Positions 35,996 to 46,300 of a stretch of DNA of 64,000 nucleotides are shown piece after piece (the first letter of the stretch is position 1; each line of letters begins with the position of its first letter). Location: assembly GCF_900327275.1 (NCBI RefSeq), contig NZ_LS398548.1:2046001-2110000 (forward strand). The letters run 5' to 3'. The notes under the pieces are model-generated. The model was not told the DNA's origin. It saw only the letters and a program-made list of their open reading frames with translations, and ran no database searches. The stretch is from Orientia tsutsugamushi (lineage in GTDB: Bacteria; Pseudomonadota; Alphaproteobacteria; Rickettsiales; Rickettsiaceae). A program made the position numbers and the translations under genes.

Positions 35996-36096
35996 TATAG
36001 CTAAACTAGTATAAAACAGTTATAATAAGCTTTGCTGCCACTATAGATATACTTAAAAAGTATATTATACAGCTGTTTTATACTGTTTTAGCTATA
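35996..36096. mobile_element. IS630-a-derived MITE, highly palindromic, 101 bp
   Basis: TATAGCTAAACTAGTATAAA at the left and the inverse at the right. The interior (AAGCTTTGCTGCCACTATAG) is a short spacer, so nearly the whole element can fold on itself. TA dinucleotides flank it. Confidence 0.82.
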
Positions 36097-36130
36097 TTAA
36101 GCAATTTGCTTAACATTTATCTGATAGAAA

Positions 36131-36375
36131 AAACTCAAAACGCTTATCCTTACTGCTGTTATGTGTAAATTATTATTCCATACAAATACTGTTACAAATA
36201 CTGTATTCTTTCCTATCTCAAAACGTTTTGACTATTTTTCAAAACTAATTTTCTCTCTTTCATTTATGTCCAGCGCCTTTTCCAAAATCTATAGTATATG
36301 TCATACTAATTACTTTTTCATTACATTTTAACATCTTATTATTATGATTATTTTATAGTAGTTTAGCTATATCAT
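36131..36375. pseudogene. IS110 fragment followed by an IS630-a 5' end
   Basis: 36131-36178 matches the last codons of IS110 (8375-8420; ATGCTTATCCTTATTGC-like). 36185-36375 matches 11925-12081, the leader end of IS630-a, finishing at ATTTTATAGTAGTTTAGCTA. No frame survives. Confidence 0.6.
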
Positions 36376-36473
36376 TTGCTTTTTTCCTTTAAAAGTCTCA
36401 TCAAATTCTCTCGTAATAAGATACCATAACAGAAGTCTACTTACTTTTGTGTGGAATAGTGGTTCAACTCCTA

Positions 36474-36900
36474 TCTATAGTCATTTACAACGAGGTTTAA
36501 GCATAGAAAGAAGCAATAAAAATTAATAGAATCCGTTAGTTATAAAGTTATTTTTTGCTACCTTATTCTCTAATTTTAATCTGATAGAAAAGTTTTGTGC
36601 TAATATGAAGATGTGAATAAGTATGATAGCTGATCTTTTGTAATAGTAAAGCTATTGATCCTTTTTTATTTGAATGTAATTGCAATAAAAGTGTTTTTGA
36701 TGCTTATGTACAAGCTATATTAATCAAAGATGCAACCACTTAACAAAATTTAGACCTAATTAAGCATTACTTGTTTAAAGTTAAAAATGACATACGCAAA
36801 GTAGCTCACTTATTTAACTACTTTTTTGATGCTGCCTTTTACACTTAAAATATGTAACTACCTTTCAAAATCAAGCTATACTAGCTTCTCTGAACACACA
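36474..36900. pseudogene. IS630-b fragments
   Basis: 36474-36625 is a TAGTCATTTACAACGAGG end plus the last transposase codons (plus strand: VTKLFFATLFSN, IEKFCANMKM). 36720-36860 repeats 54895-55005 in inverse orientation (ACGCAAAGTAGCTCACTTAT, AAAAAGTAGTTGAAT-type words). The rest to 37027 is empty. Confidence 0.55.
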
Positions 36901-37027
36901 ACACTGCAAGTCAATTACTTCAACATAATATCTCAAAACTACAACATTTAGGTTTTAATTATTATTTAGTATCATTATAATTAAATTCAGATATACTTGT
37001 CATATTCTTGAGCCAAATATCTCTGAG

Positions 37028-37258
37028 TTATGTAGACTTAGAAGATTTTTGATTCCGCAAGGATTCTTCAAGTTTTTGCTTAGCCAGCTTAGAATCAAAT
37101 AACTCAGGCCTATCCTTTGAAACTAGCTTATAGTTAACATAAGTTGCAACTGACATTAACACAAAAAACAACGAATATTTTAACCAAGGTTTTTGATTTA
37201 TTACTTCAATTAACTTCATCAATTTTGTTTTCATTCCTGTATTCATTTTTGTTTCCAT
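37028..37258 (-). CDS. Small single-span membrane protein
   Basis: 76 residues: a short basic N-terminus, one membrane helix (YSLFFVLMSVATYVNYKLV, about 29-47), and a charged C-terminal helix (FDSKLAKQKLEESLRNQK). It starts at ATG 37258, with alternative starts at Met5 and Met9. Divergent from nuoA with a 205-base gap. No family recognised; the clean frame and sensible topology make it likely real. Confidence 0.5.
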   Translation of the reverse strand: METKMNTGMKTKLMKLIEVINQKPWLKYSLFFVLMSVATYVNYKLVSKDRPELFDSKLAKQKLEESLRNQKSSKST

Positions 37259-37463
37259 AAAACAATTATCATTTAAGTTCTAAAATTTGTTAAAAGTAGT
37301 ATTACAATTGACAACATCTCTAAATTCCGCTTATAATAACAACTATATCTATAGTTAAGCTATTTTACACTTGAATCTTAGGTTGTTTTTATAAATGATA
37401 TTATATAATTTAGTTTAGTTTACAATATTACAGCTTACGGGGCAATACATAAGATTAAATACA

Positions 37464-37835
37464 ATGCTGCATTTGTTAACTTCATTAGAATATCTTCCTA
37501 TAGTTATATTTTTTGCTATAGCGCTAGCTTTATCGTTTTTTATTATAATTTTACCAAAAATATTTGCTAGCAAAAAATACAATAAGAGTAAGCTAGAGAG
37601 TTATGAATGTGGATTTGATACTTTTAGTGAAGCTAGAAGTAAGTTTGATATTAGATTTTACCTAATTTCTATGCTATTCATAATTTTTGATCTAGAAATA
37701 GCATTTTTGATACCCTGGGCAGTGAATTTAAAAGAAACAAAAATGTTTGGCTTTTATTCTATGATATTTTTCCTACTGATATTAGTAGTCGGATTTATCT
37801 ATGAATGGAAAAAAGGTGCGTTAGAATGGGAATAA
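37464..37835 (+). CDS. nuoA: NADH-quinone oxidoreductase subunit A
   Basis: Membrane subunit of respiratory complex I at the hinge between arms. 123 residues, three helices, with the conserved ESYECGFDTFSEARSKFDIRFYL loop and LFIIFDLEIAFLIPWA, both near-diagnostic. First gene of the nuoABCDEF run on the plus strand; the next gene follows after 12 bases. Confidence 0.96.
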   Translation: MLHLLTSLEYLPIVIFFAIALALSFFIIILPKIFASKKYNKSKLESYECGFDTFSEARSKFDIRFYLISMLFIIFDLEIAFLIPWAVNLKETKMFGFYSMIFFLLILVVGFIYEWKKGALEWE

Positions 37836-37847
37836 TTCAGGAGTTAA

Positions 37848-38363
37848 ATGTCAGAAAATACATTTAGTGATACAACAAGTATCTATAATCAAAATTTATC
37901 TAATCAAGGATTTATCTTAGCTAATCTAGAAAATTTAGTTAGCTGGGCCAGAACACGCTCGTTATGGCCTATGACATTTGGGTTAGCTTGCTGCGCTATA
38001 GAAATGATGCAAACAGCAGGTAGCCGATATGACATGGATCGTTATGGAATGTTATTTAGACCTAGTCCACGACAAGCTGATGTAATGATAGTAGCTGGAA
38101 CACTAACTAATAAGATGGCGCCAGCACTACGTAGAGTTTATGATCAAATGACTGAGCCAAAATGGGTGATATCAATGGGTAGCTGTGCAAATGGAGGAGG
38201 ATATTACCATTACTCTTATTCAGTAGTTAGAGGCTGTGATAAAATTGTACCTGTAGATATTTATGTTCCTGGTTGTCCTCCTACCCCAGAAGCATTACTT
38301 TATGGTATTTTACAATTACAAAAAAAAATCAATAGAACTCAACAAGTCAAATTTAAAAGATAG
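37848..38363 (+). CDS. nuoB: NADH-quinone oxidoreductase subunit B
   Basis: Carries cluster N2, the last Fe-S cluster before quinone. Ligands are Cys48 and Cys49 ([10 protein letters not shown]), Cys113 (GSCANGGG) and Cys143 ([11 protein letters not shown]). 171 residues, usual length. GGAG lies upstream of the ATG (CAGGAGTTAAATG). Confidence 0.97.
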   Translation: MSENTFSDTTSIYNQNLSNQGFILANLENLVSWARTRSLWPMTFGLACCAIEMMQTAGSRYDMDRYGMLFRPSPRQADVMIVAGTLTNKMAPALRRVYDQMTEPKWVISMGSCANGGGYYHYSYSVVRGCDKIVPVDIYVPGCPPTPEALLYGILQLQKKINRTQQVKFKR

Positions 38364-38373
38364 AGTGTAGTTT

Positions 38374-38964
38374 ATGCAATTACATCACCTTAAAGAACTA
38401 AAAGAGCTAGTAGAAAGTCAATTTGCTATATCTAGCATTAGCGCTAAGTTTAATATTACCAATCACGTTGAAGCAATAATCAATAAGGAACAGTTAATTG
38501 AGGTTTTAAAATTACTCAAAAATGACAAAGAATTAAAATTTACAATACTAACAGATATTTTTGCAGCAGATTTTCCAGATCGTAATAAGAGATTTGAGAT
38601 CGTATATAATTTACTTAGTATAATAAAAAATATCAGACTAATAGTTAAGATTAATCTTAATGACAATGAACTAATTCAATCAGCAACACCAGTGTTTAGT
38701 AATGCAAACTGGTATGAACGTGAAATATATGATCTCTTTGGAATTAAATTTGCTAACCATCCACATTTAAAGCGTATATTAACAGATTATGGATTTGTTG
38801 GCCACCCATTAAGAAAAGATTTTGCTCTTAGTGGATATTCTCAAGTAAAATATGATGATAAGTTAGAAAAAGTTGTATATGAACCTGTAAAATTAGATCA
38901 GGAATATCGAAATTTTAACTTTTCTTCTCCTTGGCAAGGGCCAAAATCAACAATTCAAGACTAA
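38374..38964 (+). CDS. nuoC: NADH-quinone oxidoreductase subunit C
   Basis: Peripheral-arm subunit of complex I (30-kDa family). Conserved: [20 protein letters not shown] then [17 protein letters not shown], and the C-terminal [20 protein letters not shown]. 196 residues, separate from NuoD (not a fused NuoCD as in gammaproteobacteria). nuoD follows after 11 bases when its correct start is used. Confidence 0.96.
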   Translation: MQLHHLKELKELVESQFAISSISAKFNITNHVEAIINKEQLIEVLKLLKNDKELKFTILTDIFAADFPDRNKRFEIVYNLLSIIKNIRLIVKINLNDNELIQSATPVFSNANWYEREIYDLFGIKFANHPHLKRILTDYGFVGHPLRKDFALSGYSQVKYDDKLEKVVYEPVKLDQEYRNFNFSSPWQGPKSTIQD

Positions 38965-38975
38965 GTGATATTATA

Positions 38976-40166
38976 ATGGCATTAAAAAAAAGGTCCAAAC
39001 ACTCTAAAAAATTCAAGTTAAATCTTGGGCCACAGCATCCTGCTACACATGGAGTATTACGGCTAATATTAGAAATGGATGGCGAAATAGTTGAAAGGGC
39101 TGATCCACATATTGGTCTCTTGCATCGTGGAACTGAAAAGTTAATTGAATATAAAACATATTTGCAGGCAATACCTTATTTTGATAGGTTAGATTATGTT
39201 TCTCCAATGTGTCAAGAACATGCTTTTGCTTTAGCAATAGAGCATTTGTTAAAGTGTGAAGTGCCATTAAGAGCTCAATATATTAGAGTTATGTTTTCTG
39301 AGTTAACTAGAATACTAAATCATACCTTAAATATAGCTACTCAAGCACTTGATGTTGGAGCTACTACTCCATTATTGTGGATGTTTGAAGAACGAGAAAA
39401 AATCATGGAATTTTATGAAAGAGTTTCAGGATCGAGGTTACATGCTAATTATTTTCGCCCTGGAGGTGTATCGCAAGATTTACCTGAAGGTTTAATTGAG
39501 AATATCGCAGATTTTTGCGAACAATTTCCATGTAAAATAGCAGATCTTGAAACCTTGCTTACCGATAATCGAATTTGGAAACAAAGGACAGTAGATATTG
39601 GTATTGTGTCGAAGCAGCAAGCTATGGATTGGGGGTTTTCAGGAGTAATGCTTAGAGGATCTGGTGTTGCTTGGGATTTAAGAAAATCACAACCTTATGA
39701 CCAATATGCTAATTTAGATTTTGATGTAGCTATCGGTAAAAATGGTGACTGTTATGATAGATATTTGATTAGAATTGAAGAAATGTATCAATCAATAAAA
39801 ATAATTAAGCAATGCATTCAAAAAATGCCAGCAGGAGAAATTAAAACTCAGGATCCCTCTATTTCGCCTCCTAAAAGATCAGAAATAAAAAAATCAATGG
39901 AAGCCCTTATTAATCATTTTAAACTCTACTCTGAAGGATATAATGTTCCAGCAGGAGAAGTATATGCGGCAGTTGAAGCTCCTAAAGGAGAATTTGGCGT
40001 TTACTTATATTCTGATGGTACTAATCGGCCGTATCGGTGTCGCATTAAAGCCCCAGGCTTTGCTCATCTGCAAGGATTAGATTTTATGGCTCGAGGACAT
40101 TCACTATCTGATATCATAACCATTATAGCAACACTTGATATAGTTTTTGGAGAAATAGACAGATGA
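38976..40166 (+). CDS. nuoD: NADH-quinone oxidoreductase subunit D
   Basis: 49-kDa subunit forming the quinone pocket with Nuo[21 protein letters not shown] with the pocket His, [32 protein letters not shown], and [20 protein letters not shown]. The upstream frame is open to 38931, but ATG 38976 ([11 protein letters not shown]) is the likely start because the earlier codons overlap nuoC. About 396 residues. Its stop overlaps the nuoE start by four bases (ATGA). Confidence 0.96.
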   Translation: MALKKRSKHSKKFKLNLGPQHPATHGVLRLILEMDGEIVERADPHIGLLHRGTEKLIEYKTYLQAIPYFDRLDYVSPMCQEHAFALAIEHLLKCEVPLRAQYIRVMFSELTRILNHTLNIATQALDVGATTPLLWMFEEREKIMEFYERVSGSRLHANYFRPGGVSQDLPEGLIENIADFCEQFPCKIADLETLLTDNRIWKQRTVDIGIVSKQQAMDWGFSGVMLRGSGVAWDLRKSQPYDQYANLDFDVAIGKNGDCYDRYLIRIEEMYQSIKIIKQCIQKMPAGEIKTQDPSISPPKRSEIKKSMEALINHFKLYSEGYNVPAGEVYAAVEAPKGEFGVYLYSDGTNRPYRCRIKAPGFAHLQGLDFMARGHSLSDIITIIATLDIVFGEIDR

Positions 40167-40717
40167 ATTCAGCTACAAAACAAGAATTTTCATTTTCCAA
40201 TGAAACATTAGTGATAGCAAAAAAAATCATTAATAATTATCCAGCAGGGAAAGAAGCAAGTGCAGTTTTAGCAATATTAGACCTAGCGCAAAATCAAAAT
40301 AATAATTGGCTTTCTAATAGTTGTATTGAATATGTTGCAAATTTACTTAAGATGCCATATATCAAGGTGTATGAAATTGCAAGTTTTTATACTATGTTTA
40401 ATCTACAGCCAATAGGTAAATATCATATACAAATTTGCTGTACTACACCATGCTGGTTAAGAGGATCAGATGACATAATGAATTTCTGTAAAAAACTATT
40501 AAAAATTGAAACTGGCAAAACTTCTCATGATAAATTATTTACAGTAAGCGAAACTGAATGCCTTGGAGCTTGTAGAAATGCTCCAGTAGTACAAATTAAT
40601 CATGATTATTACGAAAATCTTACTAATGATAAAATCAAAGAAATTATCAATAATCTGCATGCTAAAGATTTACAAAAAAAATCTGAACTAAAACCTGATA
40701 ATAAAACTGACTTATAA
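40163..40717 (+). CDS. nuoE: NADH-quinone oxidoreductase subunit E
   Basis: 24-kDa subunit with a [2Fe-2S] cluster: ligands in [14 protein letters not shown] and [13 protein letters not shown]. The N-terminal helical domain ([20 protein letters not shown]) is intact. 184 residues; translationally coupled to nuoD. Confidence 0.95.
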   Translation: MNSATKQEFSFSNETLVIAKKIINNYPAGKEASAVLAILDLAQNQNNNWLSNSCIEYVANLLKMPYIKVYEIASFYTMFNLQPIGKYHIQICCTTPCWLRGSDDIMNFCKKLLKIETGKTSHDKLFTVSETECLGACRNAPVVQINHDYYENLTNDKIKEIINNLHAKDLQKKSELKPDNKTDL

Positions 40718-40734
40718 CTCAAGAGCAATTATAA

Positions 40735-42003
40735 ATGTTAAATATTGAGGATAAAATTTTTACCAATTTATCTGGTTCTATGGCAGTTGACCTTGCCAGC
40801 GCTAAAAAGCGCGGTGACTGGCATGCAACGAAAGATTTGATATTAAATAGCAGAGAATGGATTATTGAAGAAATTAAAAAATCTGGCTTACGTGGTCGAG
40901 GTGGAGCTGGATTTCCTACAGGTTTAAAATGGTCTTTTATGCCTAAAAACTCTGAAAAGCCAAGTTATCTAGTTGTTAATGCTGATGAATCAGAGCCAGG
41001 TACATGTAAAGATAGGGATATAATTCGTTATGAACCTCATAAATTAATTGAAGGGTGCTTACTTGCAGCATATGCTATTGGAGCTCAAACATGTTATATA
41101 TATATACGAGGTGAATATTATAATGAAGCTTTAATATTACAAAATGCAATTCAAGAGGCACATGATGCTAGGCTTATAGGGCTAAATTCATGCGGCACAG
41201 ACTTTAACTTTAATCTTTATCTGCATAGAGGAGCTGGAGCATATATTTGTGGAGAGGAAACAGCTCTGCTTGAAAGCTTAGAAGGGAAAAAAGGGATGCC
41301 GCGTTTAAAACCTCCATTTCCAGCTAATATTGGATTATATGGATGTCCTACTACTATTAATAATGTTGAATCTATAGCTGTAGTTCCAACAATACTCAGA
41401 AGAGGTGCAAATTGGTTTGCGAGTATTGGCAAACCAAACAATACAGGAACTAAAATTTTTAGCATTTCAGGGCATGTTAATAATCCTTGTAATATTGAAG
41501 AAGCAATGGGAGTTCCGCTTAAATATCTAATAGAAAAATATGCTGGAGGAGTACGTGGTGGATGGGATAATCTTAAAGCTATTATTCCAGGTGGATCATC
41601 TGTTCCACTGATTCCTAAAAATATCTGCGATACAGTAGAAATGGATTTTGATAGCTTGAAATCAGTAGGCTCAGGATTAGGTACAGGCGGTATTATAGTA
41701 ATGGATAATAATACTGATATCATTTATGCTATCGCTAGGCTAAGTAAGTTTTATATGCATGAATCATGTGGCCAATGTACACCATGCCGAGAAGGAACAG
41801 GCTGGATGTGGCGAATTATGATGAGACTAGTAAAAGGAAATGCATCAGTAAGCGATATAGACATGCTATTAGATGTTACTAAGCAAATAGAAGGAAATAC
41901 TATATGCGCATTAGGTGATGCAGCAGCTTGGCCTATTCAAGGGTTAATAAAGCATTTTAGGCATGAAATTGAAGATCGTATAAAAAACTTTAATATTCAA
42001 TAA
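40735..42003 (+). CDS. nuoF: NADH-quinone oxidoreductase subunit F
   Basis: NADH-binding subunit with FMN and the N3 [4Fe-4S] cluster. [18 protein letters not shown] (NADH), [17 protein letters not shown] and [19 protein letters not shown] (FMN), and [15 protein letters not shown] (Fe-S ligands). 422 residues. It is the last complex I gene here; nuoG does not follow, and the next 298 bases are non-coding. Confidence 0.97.
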   Translation: MLNIEDKIFTNLSGSMAVDLASAKKRGDWHATKDLILNSREWIIEEIKKSGLRGRGGAGFPTGLKWSFMPKNSEKPSYLVVNADESEPGTCKDRDIIRYEPHKLIEGCLLAAYAIGAQTCYIYIRGEYYNEALILQNAIQEAHDARLIGLNSCGTDFNFNLYLHRGAGAYICGEETALLESLEGKKGMPRLKPPFPANIGLYGCPTTINNVESIAVVPTILRRGANWFASIGKPNNTGTKIFSISGHVNNPCNIEEAMGVPLKYLIEKYAGGVRGGWDNLKAIIPGGSSVPLIPKNICDTVEMDFDSLKSVGSGLGTGGIIVMDNNTDIIYAIARLSKFYMHESCGQCTPCREGTGWMWRIMMRLVKGNASVSDIDMLLDVTKQIEGNTICALGDAAAWPIQGLIKHFRHEIEDRIKNFNIQ

Positions 42004-42301
42004 CATTACTGCTTAACTAAGAATTAAATTACTAAGAATAACAACTCTTTTGTGAATATAATTTACTACTTTTGAGAACTCATAAAGTAAGCTTTGTAAT
42101 AAATGTAGATATTTTGCACTCTTTTTTAATATATAAACAGATAAACAAAATTTTCATCTAATGATTCATATAACTACCTACTTATGATGTATAAATTAGA
42201 TAGGCAGATGCTAATACATCAAAGAATAGAAACCATCAGCACAATAAGCATATGGTTTTGATGCTTTTTGAATTCCTAAATTTACATTTTTATAAACAAA
42301 C

Positions 42302-43015
42302 CTAGAAATCAACCCATACACTGCCTAATATGTTATAGCCATACAAATTATTTAACTTCATCTGACCTAATGATTGCGAGTCAATCTTTGAATTCTCTTT
42401 TACACTCAAGCTTGTATAATTACACTCAATACCAAAATGTATACGGCTTATATTAAGTGATACACCTCCTCCAACTAAAAAACCAGGAAAAACAGACATT
42501 GGCTCATGTGACATATTAAGACCATACATACTCAAACCTCCAGTAGCGAAAGCAGATACTATATCAAATACACTAATTATATTCCAGTACACCTTAATCA
42601 TTCCGGCAATACCAGAGATACCGCCTTCTATATCAGAACCTATCTTATGATTACTAACTTTAATGTTTTGATCTACTGCCTCAATATCACCTCCAAATTG
42701 AAGATTCTTTATATACTGCCCTCCTACTTCTAATCTTATTGATTGAGTACAATGCATACCAAGAGACATTCCATAAATTGTACTACTTCTATTAGTAATA
42801 GCATCATTTATCATTTGAAGATTAGTACGCCAATCATTACCTAAGATATCTCTAGAATTCTCGATACTAAACTGCCCTGTAGGCTTAGTTATTCCCATAG
42901 ATATTTTTAAATAATAATTTCTACCATAACATTCTATATCTGATGCTACAGATGGAAATGAATAAAGTGATAACATAGTAACAGCTAATAGTACCTTTTT
43001 AATTCTTGTATTCAT
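42302..43015 (-). CDS. Outer-membrane beta-barrel protein
   Basis: Signal peptide MNTRIKKVLLAVTMLSLYSF with cleavage near SVASD, then an alternating-strand barrel ending in a terminal aromatic (GSVWVDF), the signal for BAM-dependent insertion. The start was set at the Met at 43015, because the upstream extension to 43063 precedes the signal peptide. Mature part about 215 residues, probably eight strands; it resembles surface-antigen/OmpW-like barrels of Rickettsiales (for example the GGGVSLNISRIHFGIECNYT strand). Likely surface-exposed, so possibly antigenic. The family cannot be named more closely from sequence alone. 42004-42301 downstream is empty. Confidence 0.75.
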   Translation of the reverse strand: MNTRIKKVLLAVTMLSLYSFPSVASDIECYGRNYYLKISMGITKPTGQFSIENSRDILGNDWRTNLQMINDAITNRSSTIYGMSLGMHCTQSIRLEVGGQYIKNLQFGGDIEAVDQNIKVSNHKIGSDIEGGISGIAGMIKVYWNIISVFDIVSAFATGGLSMYGLNMSHEPMSVFPGFLVGGGVSLNISRIHFGIECNYTSLSVKENSKIDSQSLGQMKLNNLYGYNILGSVWVDF

Positions 43016-43111
43016 ATAATTATTTACTTGACTCTTTGCTAAGATTTTATGGACTAATTTCAAAGAACCTTATTGTACATTTAACTTAATAAAATAACAA
43101 TCAAAATTTGA

Positions 43112-43215
43112 TTTAATCATTGGCACTAAAAGGAGAATTATGCTTCAAAACACCATAAATAATATTGACTTTTTTATTGCTTTTTTATGCTCAAACTTCA
43201 TTGCAAATGACTATA
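43112..43215 (-). pseudogene. IS110 C-terminal fragment followed by an IS630-b end
   Basis: 43112-43162 inverts the last codons of IS110 (GGAGAATTATGCTTCAAAAC). 43175-43215 inverts the IS630-b end (TGCTCAAACTTCATTGCAAA). Both are scraps. Confidence 0.65.
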
Positions 43216-43224
43216 ACTTCCTTT

Positions 43225-43535
43225 CAGCATTAAGATATACAGAAAAAGGTGTGAAATGTTAAGGAGTTGATAATTTGCATCCTTCAAAGAGAATTAATGT
43301 TATCCGAGCATTCATGCGCAAATATCTGCTAACCGTATCAATTTTTGACTGCAATGTTAATACTGCTATTTTACACTGTTGGATAGAACAGGACTTAATA
43401 CCTAAATTACCTAATAATTCTGTAATTGTAATAGACAATGCAAGTTTTTATAAAAGCAAGCATTTAAAAACTATGATAAAAGAAGATGGATATATATTAG
43501 AGTATTTACTTTCTTATTCTTCTGATTTAAATATT
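43225..43535 (+). pseudogene. IS630-a transposase fragment cut by a MITE
   Basis: The frame from about 43275 reads VSIFDCNVNTAILHCWIEQD, LIPKLPNNSVIVIDNASFYK (second catalytic Asp), and EDGYILEYLLSYSSDLN. The expected PIE/Glu block is lost exactly where the 143-bp MITE begins at 43536. It matches the inverted copy at 11150-11390. Confidence 0.8.
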
Positions 43536-43678
43536 AGACCTCTTTCGAAACTGGTTAACGTAGTTCAAAATTATAAATGCCAGAGGTCAAATTAAATCTA
43601 AGACCGAATCTTTTACGTCTATTTCGATATTTATCAGCAATAATTTTGAACTACGTTAACCAGTTTCGAAAGAGGTCT
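43536..43678. mobile_element. IS5-derived MITE, 143 bp, copy 2
   Basis: Flanked by ATT on both sides (ANT-type 3-bp duplication). Inserted into the IS630-a transposase right after codons for YSSDLN. Inner sequence nearly identical to copy 1. Confidence 0.93.
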
Positions 43679-44143
43679 ATTATTGAAAAAAATTGTTGCA
43701 AGCTAAATCGAGAAAATAAAATATCACTGTGACGTAAACACGCTTTTCGAAAAGTATATAACATAACTGTTTTGTACTTGGTCAGCTATGTAACCTCATA
43801 TCGCACTATGTTAAACTGTACTTATAATGATTATTCTCATAATCATCTACCATATGCCTTGTATCAAATTGTAGGTTATAAGGCAATGATTTTATTGTTT
43901 TGCATAGCTATTAAAAATAAGAAATTGAGCTTTTGCCTCAGAGTAGCTAAATGTTGGTTAACGTTGTATACAAAATACAGATGTCTATATATTTATTTTA
44001 AGATAGCTTGATTTTGATTTTTAAATAAGAAATTTATAGATAAATTAATCTTAATTAACTACAATTCAGTTCTCATTCTCAGAATGCAAAAATATAAGGT
44101 ATTAGCATTTGTTTGAAATCAGCTGTAGGAGTAAATCTTAAGT
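43679..44143. other. Stretch with an IS630-a end
   Basis: 43695-43790 carries part of an IS630-a end (ATCGAGAAAATAAAATATCA, CTTTTCGAAAAGTATATAAC, CTGTTTTGTACTTGGTCAGC) in which the last bases have mutated. 43800-44143 shows a short frame with no recognisable content and otherwise nothing. The tlc promoter must lie here. Confidence 0.45.
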
Positions 44144-45643
44144 ATGGCTATCTCCAAGATAAAGCTTTTTTTTTCTAGATTGGCTATTCATTTATGGCCT
44201 GTGCACCGCCATGAGCTGCAAAAATTTATTCCTACATCTCTTTTAATGTTTTTCATACTTTTTAATCAAAATATTCTGCGTATTCTTAAAGATAGCATTG
44301 TAATACCAGAAATAAGTGCTGAAATTACAAGTTTTATAAAAGCATATTGTGTTACACCAACAGCAGCATTGCTTGTAATACTATATGCATATATGGTTAA
44401 TAATCTAAATTATGAAAAAATATACCGGTATCTAACATTAGCATTTTTATCATTTTTTCTTTGTTTTGCTTTTTGGTTTTATCCTAAAGCAAGTATATTT
44501 CACCTAAAAGTTGAAAAAGTTAACGAATTAATGTTAATTTATCCACATTTTAAATGGTATATAGCTCTTGCTGCTAATTGGAGTTACATAATTTTTTATG
44601 TATTATCAGAACTATGGCCTAATATATTCTATGCTTTATTATTTTGGCAATTAGTTAATGAAGTTACCACTACTGAAGAAGCTAAACGTTTCTATATGTT
44701 GTTTTCATTATTTGGCAATTCTTCTTTGATAGTGGTAGGATTAATTGTAATGCATCTAGCATCTAGCAACTCTATACTTCAGGGATATTTTTTAGGAGTA
44801 TCAAATAACATATTACTTGTACAGTCTTCAATAGCTATAATGGCAGCTAGCTCTATATGCTCAATTTTTTTGGTACGATTTATTTGTTATAATGCTATAC
44901 CAAAAACGCAGTTACAGCATAAAATGCAGCATGAAAGAGAAGCGAGGCCAAAAATGAATTTACGTGAAAGCTTCAAGTATATTATTTCATCAAGATATTT
45001 ATGGCTTATTTTAATTTGTACTGCTTCTTTTGGATTTAGTATGAATTTAGTCGAAGGAATTTGGAAGGCTCAAATTAAAAACTTATACTCTACTACTAAT
45101 ACATATGCTGAGTTTAATGGTTCTTGTGTTGTATGGACAGGAGTAGTAATAATTTTCTTAACAATTATTGGCAATAGTGTACTACGCTACTATAGTTGGT
45201 TTGTAGTTGCTATTATTACTCCTATTATTATTATTACTACCGGTACAATATTTTTTATTTTTGTAGTCTTTGATAAAGACATATTATTATGGGTTAATAT
45301 GCTAAGTTCCGCTCAGCCTATTGCTATAGCTGTAATGGCTGGCGCAATTCAAAATATTATTGCTAAAGGAGCTAAATACTCAATATGGGATACATCAAAG
45401 GAAATGTTATATATTCCGCTTGATAAAGAGCTAAAAACTAAAGGAAAAGCTGCTGTTGATATAATTAGTGCTAAAGTTGGAAAATCTTCATGCGGACTAA
45501 TTCAGTCTTTTTTATTTGTACTATTTCCAACAGCAAGCTATATTTCGCTTTCTCCAGTTTTAATGCTAATTTTTATTGTGGTATGTATAGTATGGATTTT
45601 TGCTGTTAAGCAAATTTATTCAGAATATAAAAAAATAGCGTAA
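44144..45643 (+). CDS. tlc: ATP/ADP translocase (NTT/Tlc family)
   Basis: Exchanges bacterial ADP for host ATP, the defining energy-parasitism transporter of Rickettsiales and Chlamydiae. 499 residues, 11-12 membrane helices. Typical sequence: IHLWPVHRHELQKFIPTSLL, FILFNQNILRILKDSIVI, FYVLSELWPNIFYALLFWQ, NEVTTTEEAKRFYMLFSLFG, and IWDTSKEMLYIPLDKELKTK then GKAAVDIIS. Rickettsiales usually have several paralogues with different nucleotide specificities; which one this is cannot be told from sequence alone. Confidence 0.95.
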   Translation: MAISKIKLFFSRLAIHLWPVHRHELQKFIPTSLLMFFILFNQNILRILKDSIVIPEISAEITSFIKAYCVTPTAALLVILYAYMVNNLNYEKIYRYLTLAFLSFFLCFAFWFYPKASIFHLKVEKVNELMLIYPHFKWYIALAANWSYIIFYVLSELWPNIFYALLFWQLVNEVTTTEEAKRFYMLFSLFGNSSLIVVGLIVMHLASSNSILQGYFLGVSNNILLVQSSIAIMAASSICSIFLVRFICYNAIPKTQLQHKMQHEREARPKMNLRESFKYIISSRYLWLILICTASFGFSMNLVEGIWKAQIKNLYSTTNTYAEFNGSCVVWTGVVIIFLTIIGNSVLRYYSWFVVAIITPIIIITTGTIFFIFVVFDKDILLWVNMLSSAQPIAIAVMAGAIQNIIAKGAKYSIWDTSKEMLYIPLDKELKTKGKAAVDIISAKVGKSSCGLIQSFLFVLFPTASYISLSPVLMLIFIVVCIVWIFAVKQIYSEYKKIA

Positions 45644-45884
45644 TTTCTTGATTATTAAATATAGCAAAAGAGATACATTTGTTAATTGTAAGCAAGGCAG
45701 AAATAACGAATATTATAAGTTTATTGATTAAACAAGAAATTAATGTTATTTTTTTTGATTAATTAGTATCCAGAAGTTTATTCTAAATCACTATAGGTTA
45801 TAACTATAAGTATGTTTTAGTATAACCAAGAGATATAATATATGGTTTATAACTTTATTTGTAATGTAATTTAGGAGAAAAATT

Positions 45885-46241
45885 ATGAAGTTATTAAGTT
45901 TTAAACATAATTGTTATTTAAGGCCATTATTAATGGTAGTTTTTTTAATGCTTCTGTTGTTTAGTAGTATTGTTAGCGCTAAAGCAGAAGATTCTACTGA
46001 TCCAATAGGTGAGAAGCTATGTAGTATAGTAAATACTCTAAATGGGAAAACTACAAAAGCAATATGTTTGGTTGCAATCATCTTCTTAGGAATATCAACA
46101 TTTATGGGAAAGGTGAATTGGAGTACCGCTATGATTACTGTTTCTGCTATTATTATTATCACTCAATCTGCTAAGGTATATGATTTTATTGCTAAGGATA
46201 GTACTAATAGTAGTACTCAATGCAACGCAGCAAGTAGTTAA
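45885..46241 (+). CDS. VirB2/TrbC-type pilin, copy 1 of 3
   Basis: Major pilus subunit of P-type (rvh) type IV secretion. 118 residues: a long signal sequence (PLLMVVFLMLLLFSSIVSAK), a short variable stretch, then the two-helix pilin core (ICLVAIIFLGISTFMGKVNW, STAMITVSAIIIITQS) and a variable tail ending STQCNAASS. The family hallmark is the GK-x-NW loop between the helices. GGAGAA precedes the ATG. Bases 46065-46169 are identical in all three copies. Confidence 0.85.
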   Translation: MKLLSFKHNCYLRPLLMVVFLMLLLFSSIVSAKAEDSTDPIGEKLCSIVNTLNGKTTKAICLVAIIFLGISTFMGKVNWSTAMITVSAIIIITQSAKVYDFIAKDSTNSSTQCNAASS

Positions 46242-46300
46242 CAAAGAGATGAATAGGTTATTTGTTACTTTATTGGAATGTAATGTTAAGAGAAAAAATT

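Noticed and set aside
41217-41723. A 168-codon minus frame inside nuoF
   Set aside because: Antisense shadow of a strongly conserved gene.
43772-44011. A 79-codon frame upstream of tlc
   Set aside because: Overlaps an IS630-a end, no domain, no ribosome site; composition typical of random AT-rich DNA.
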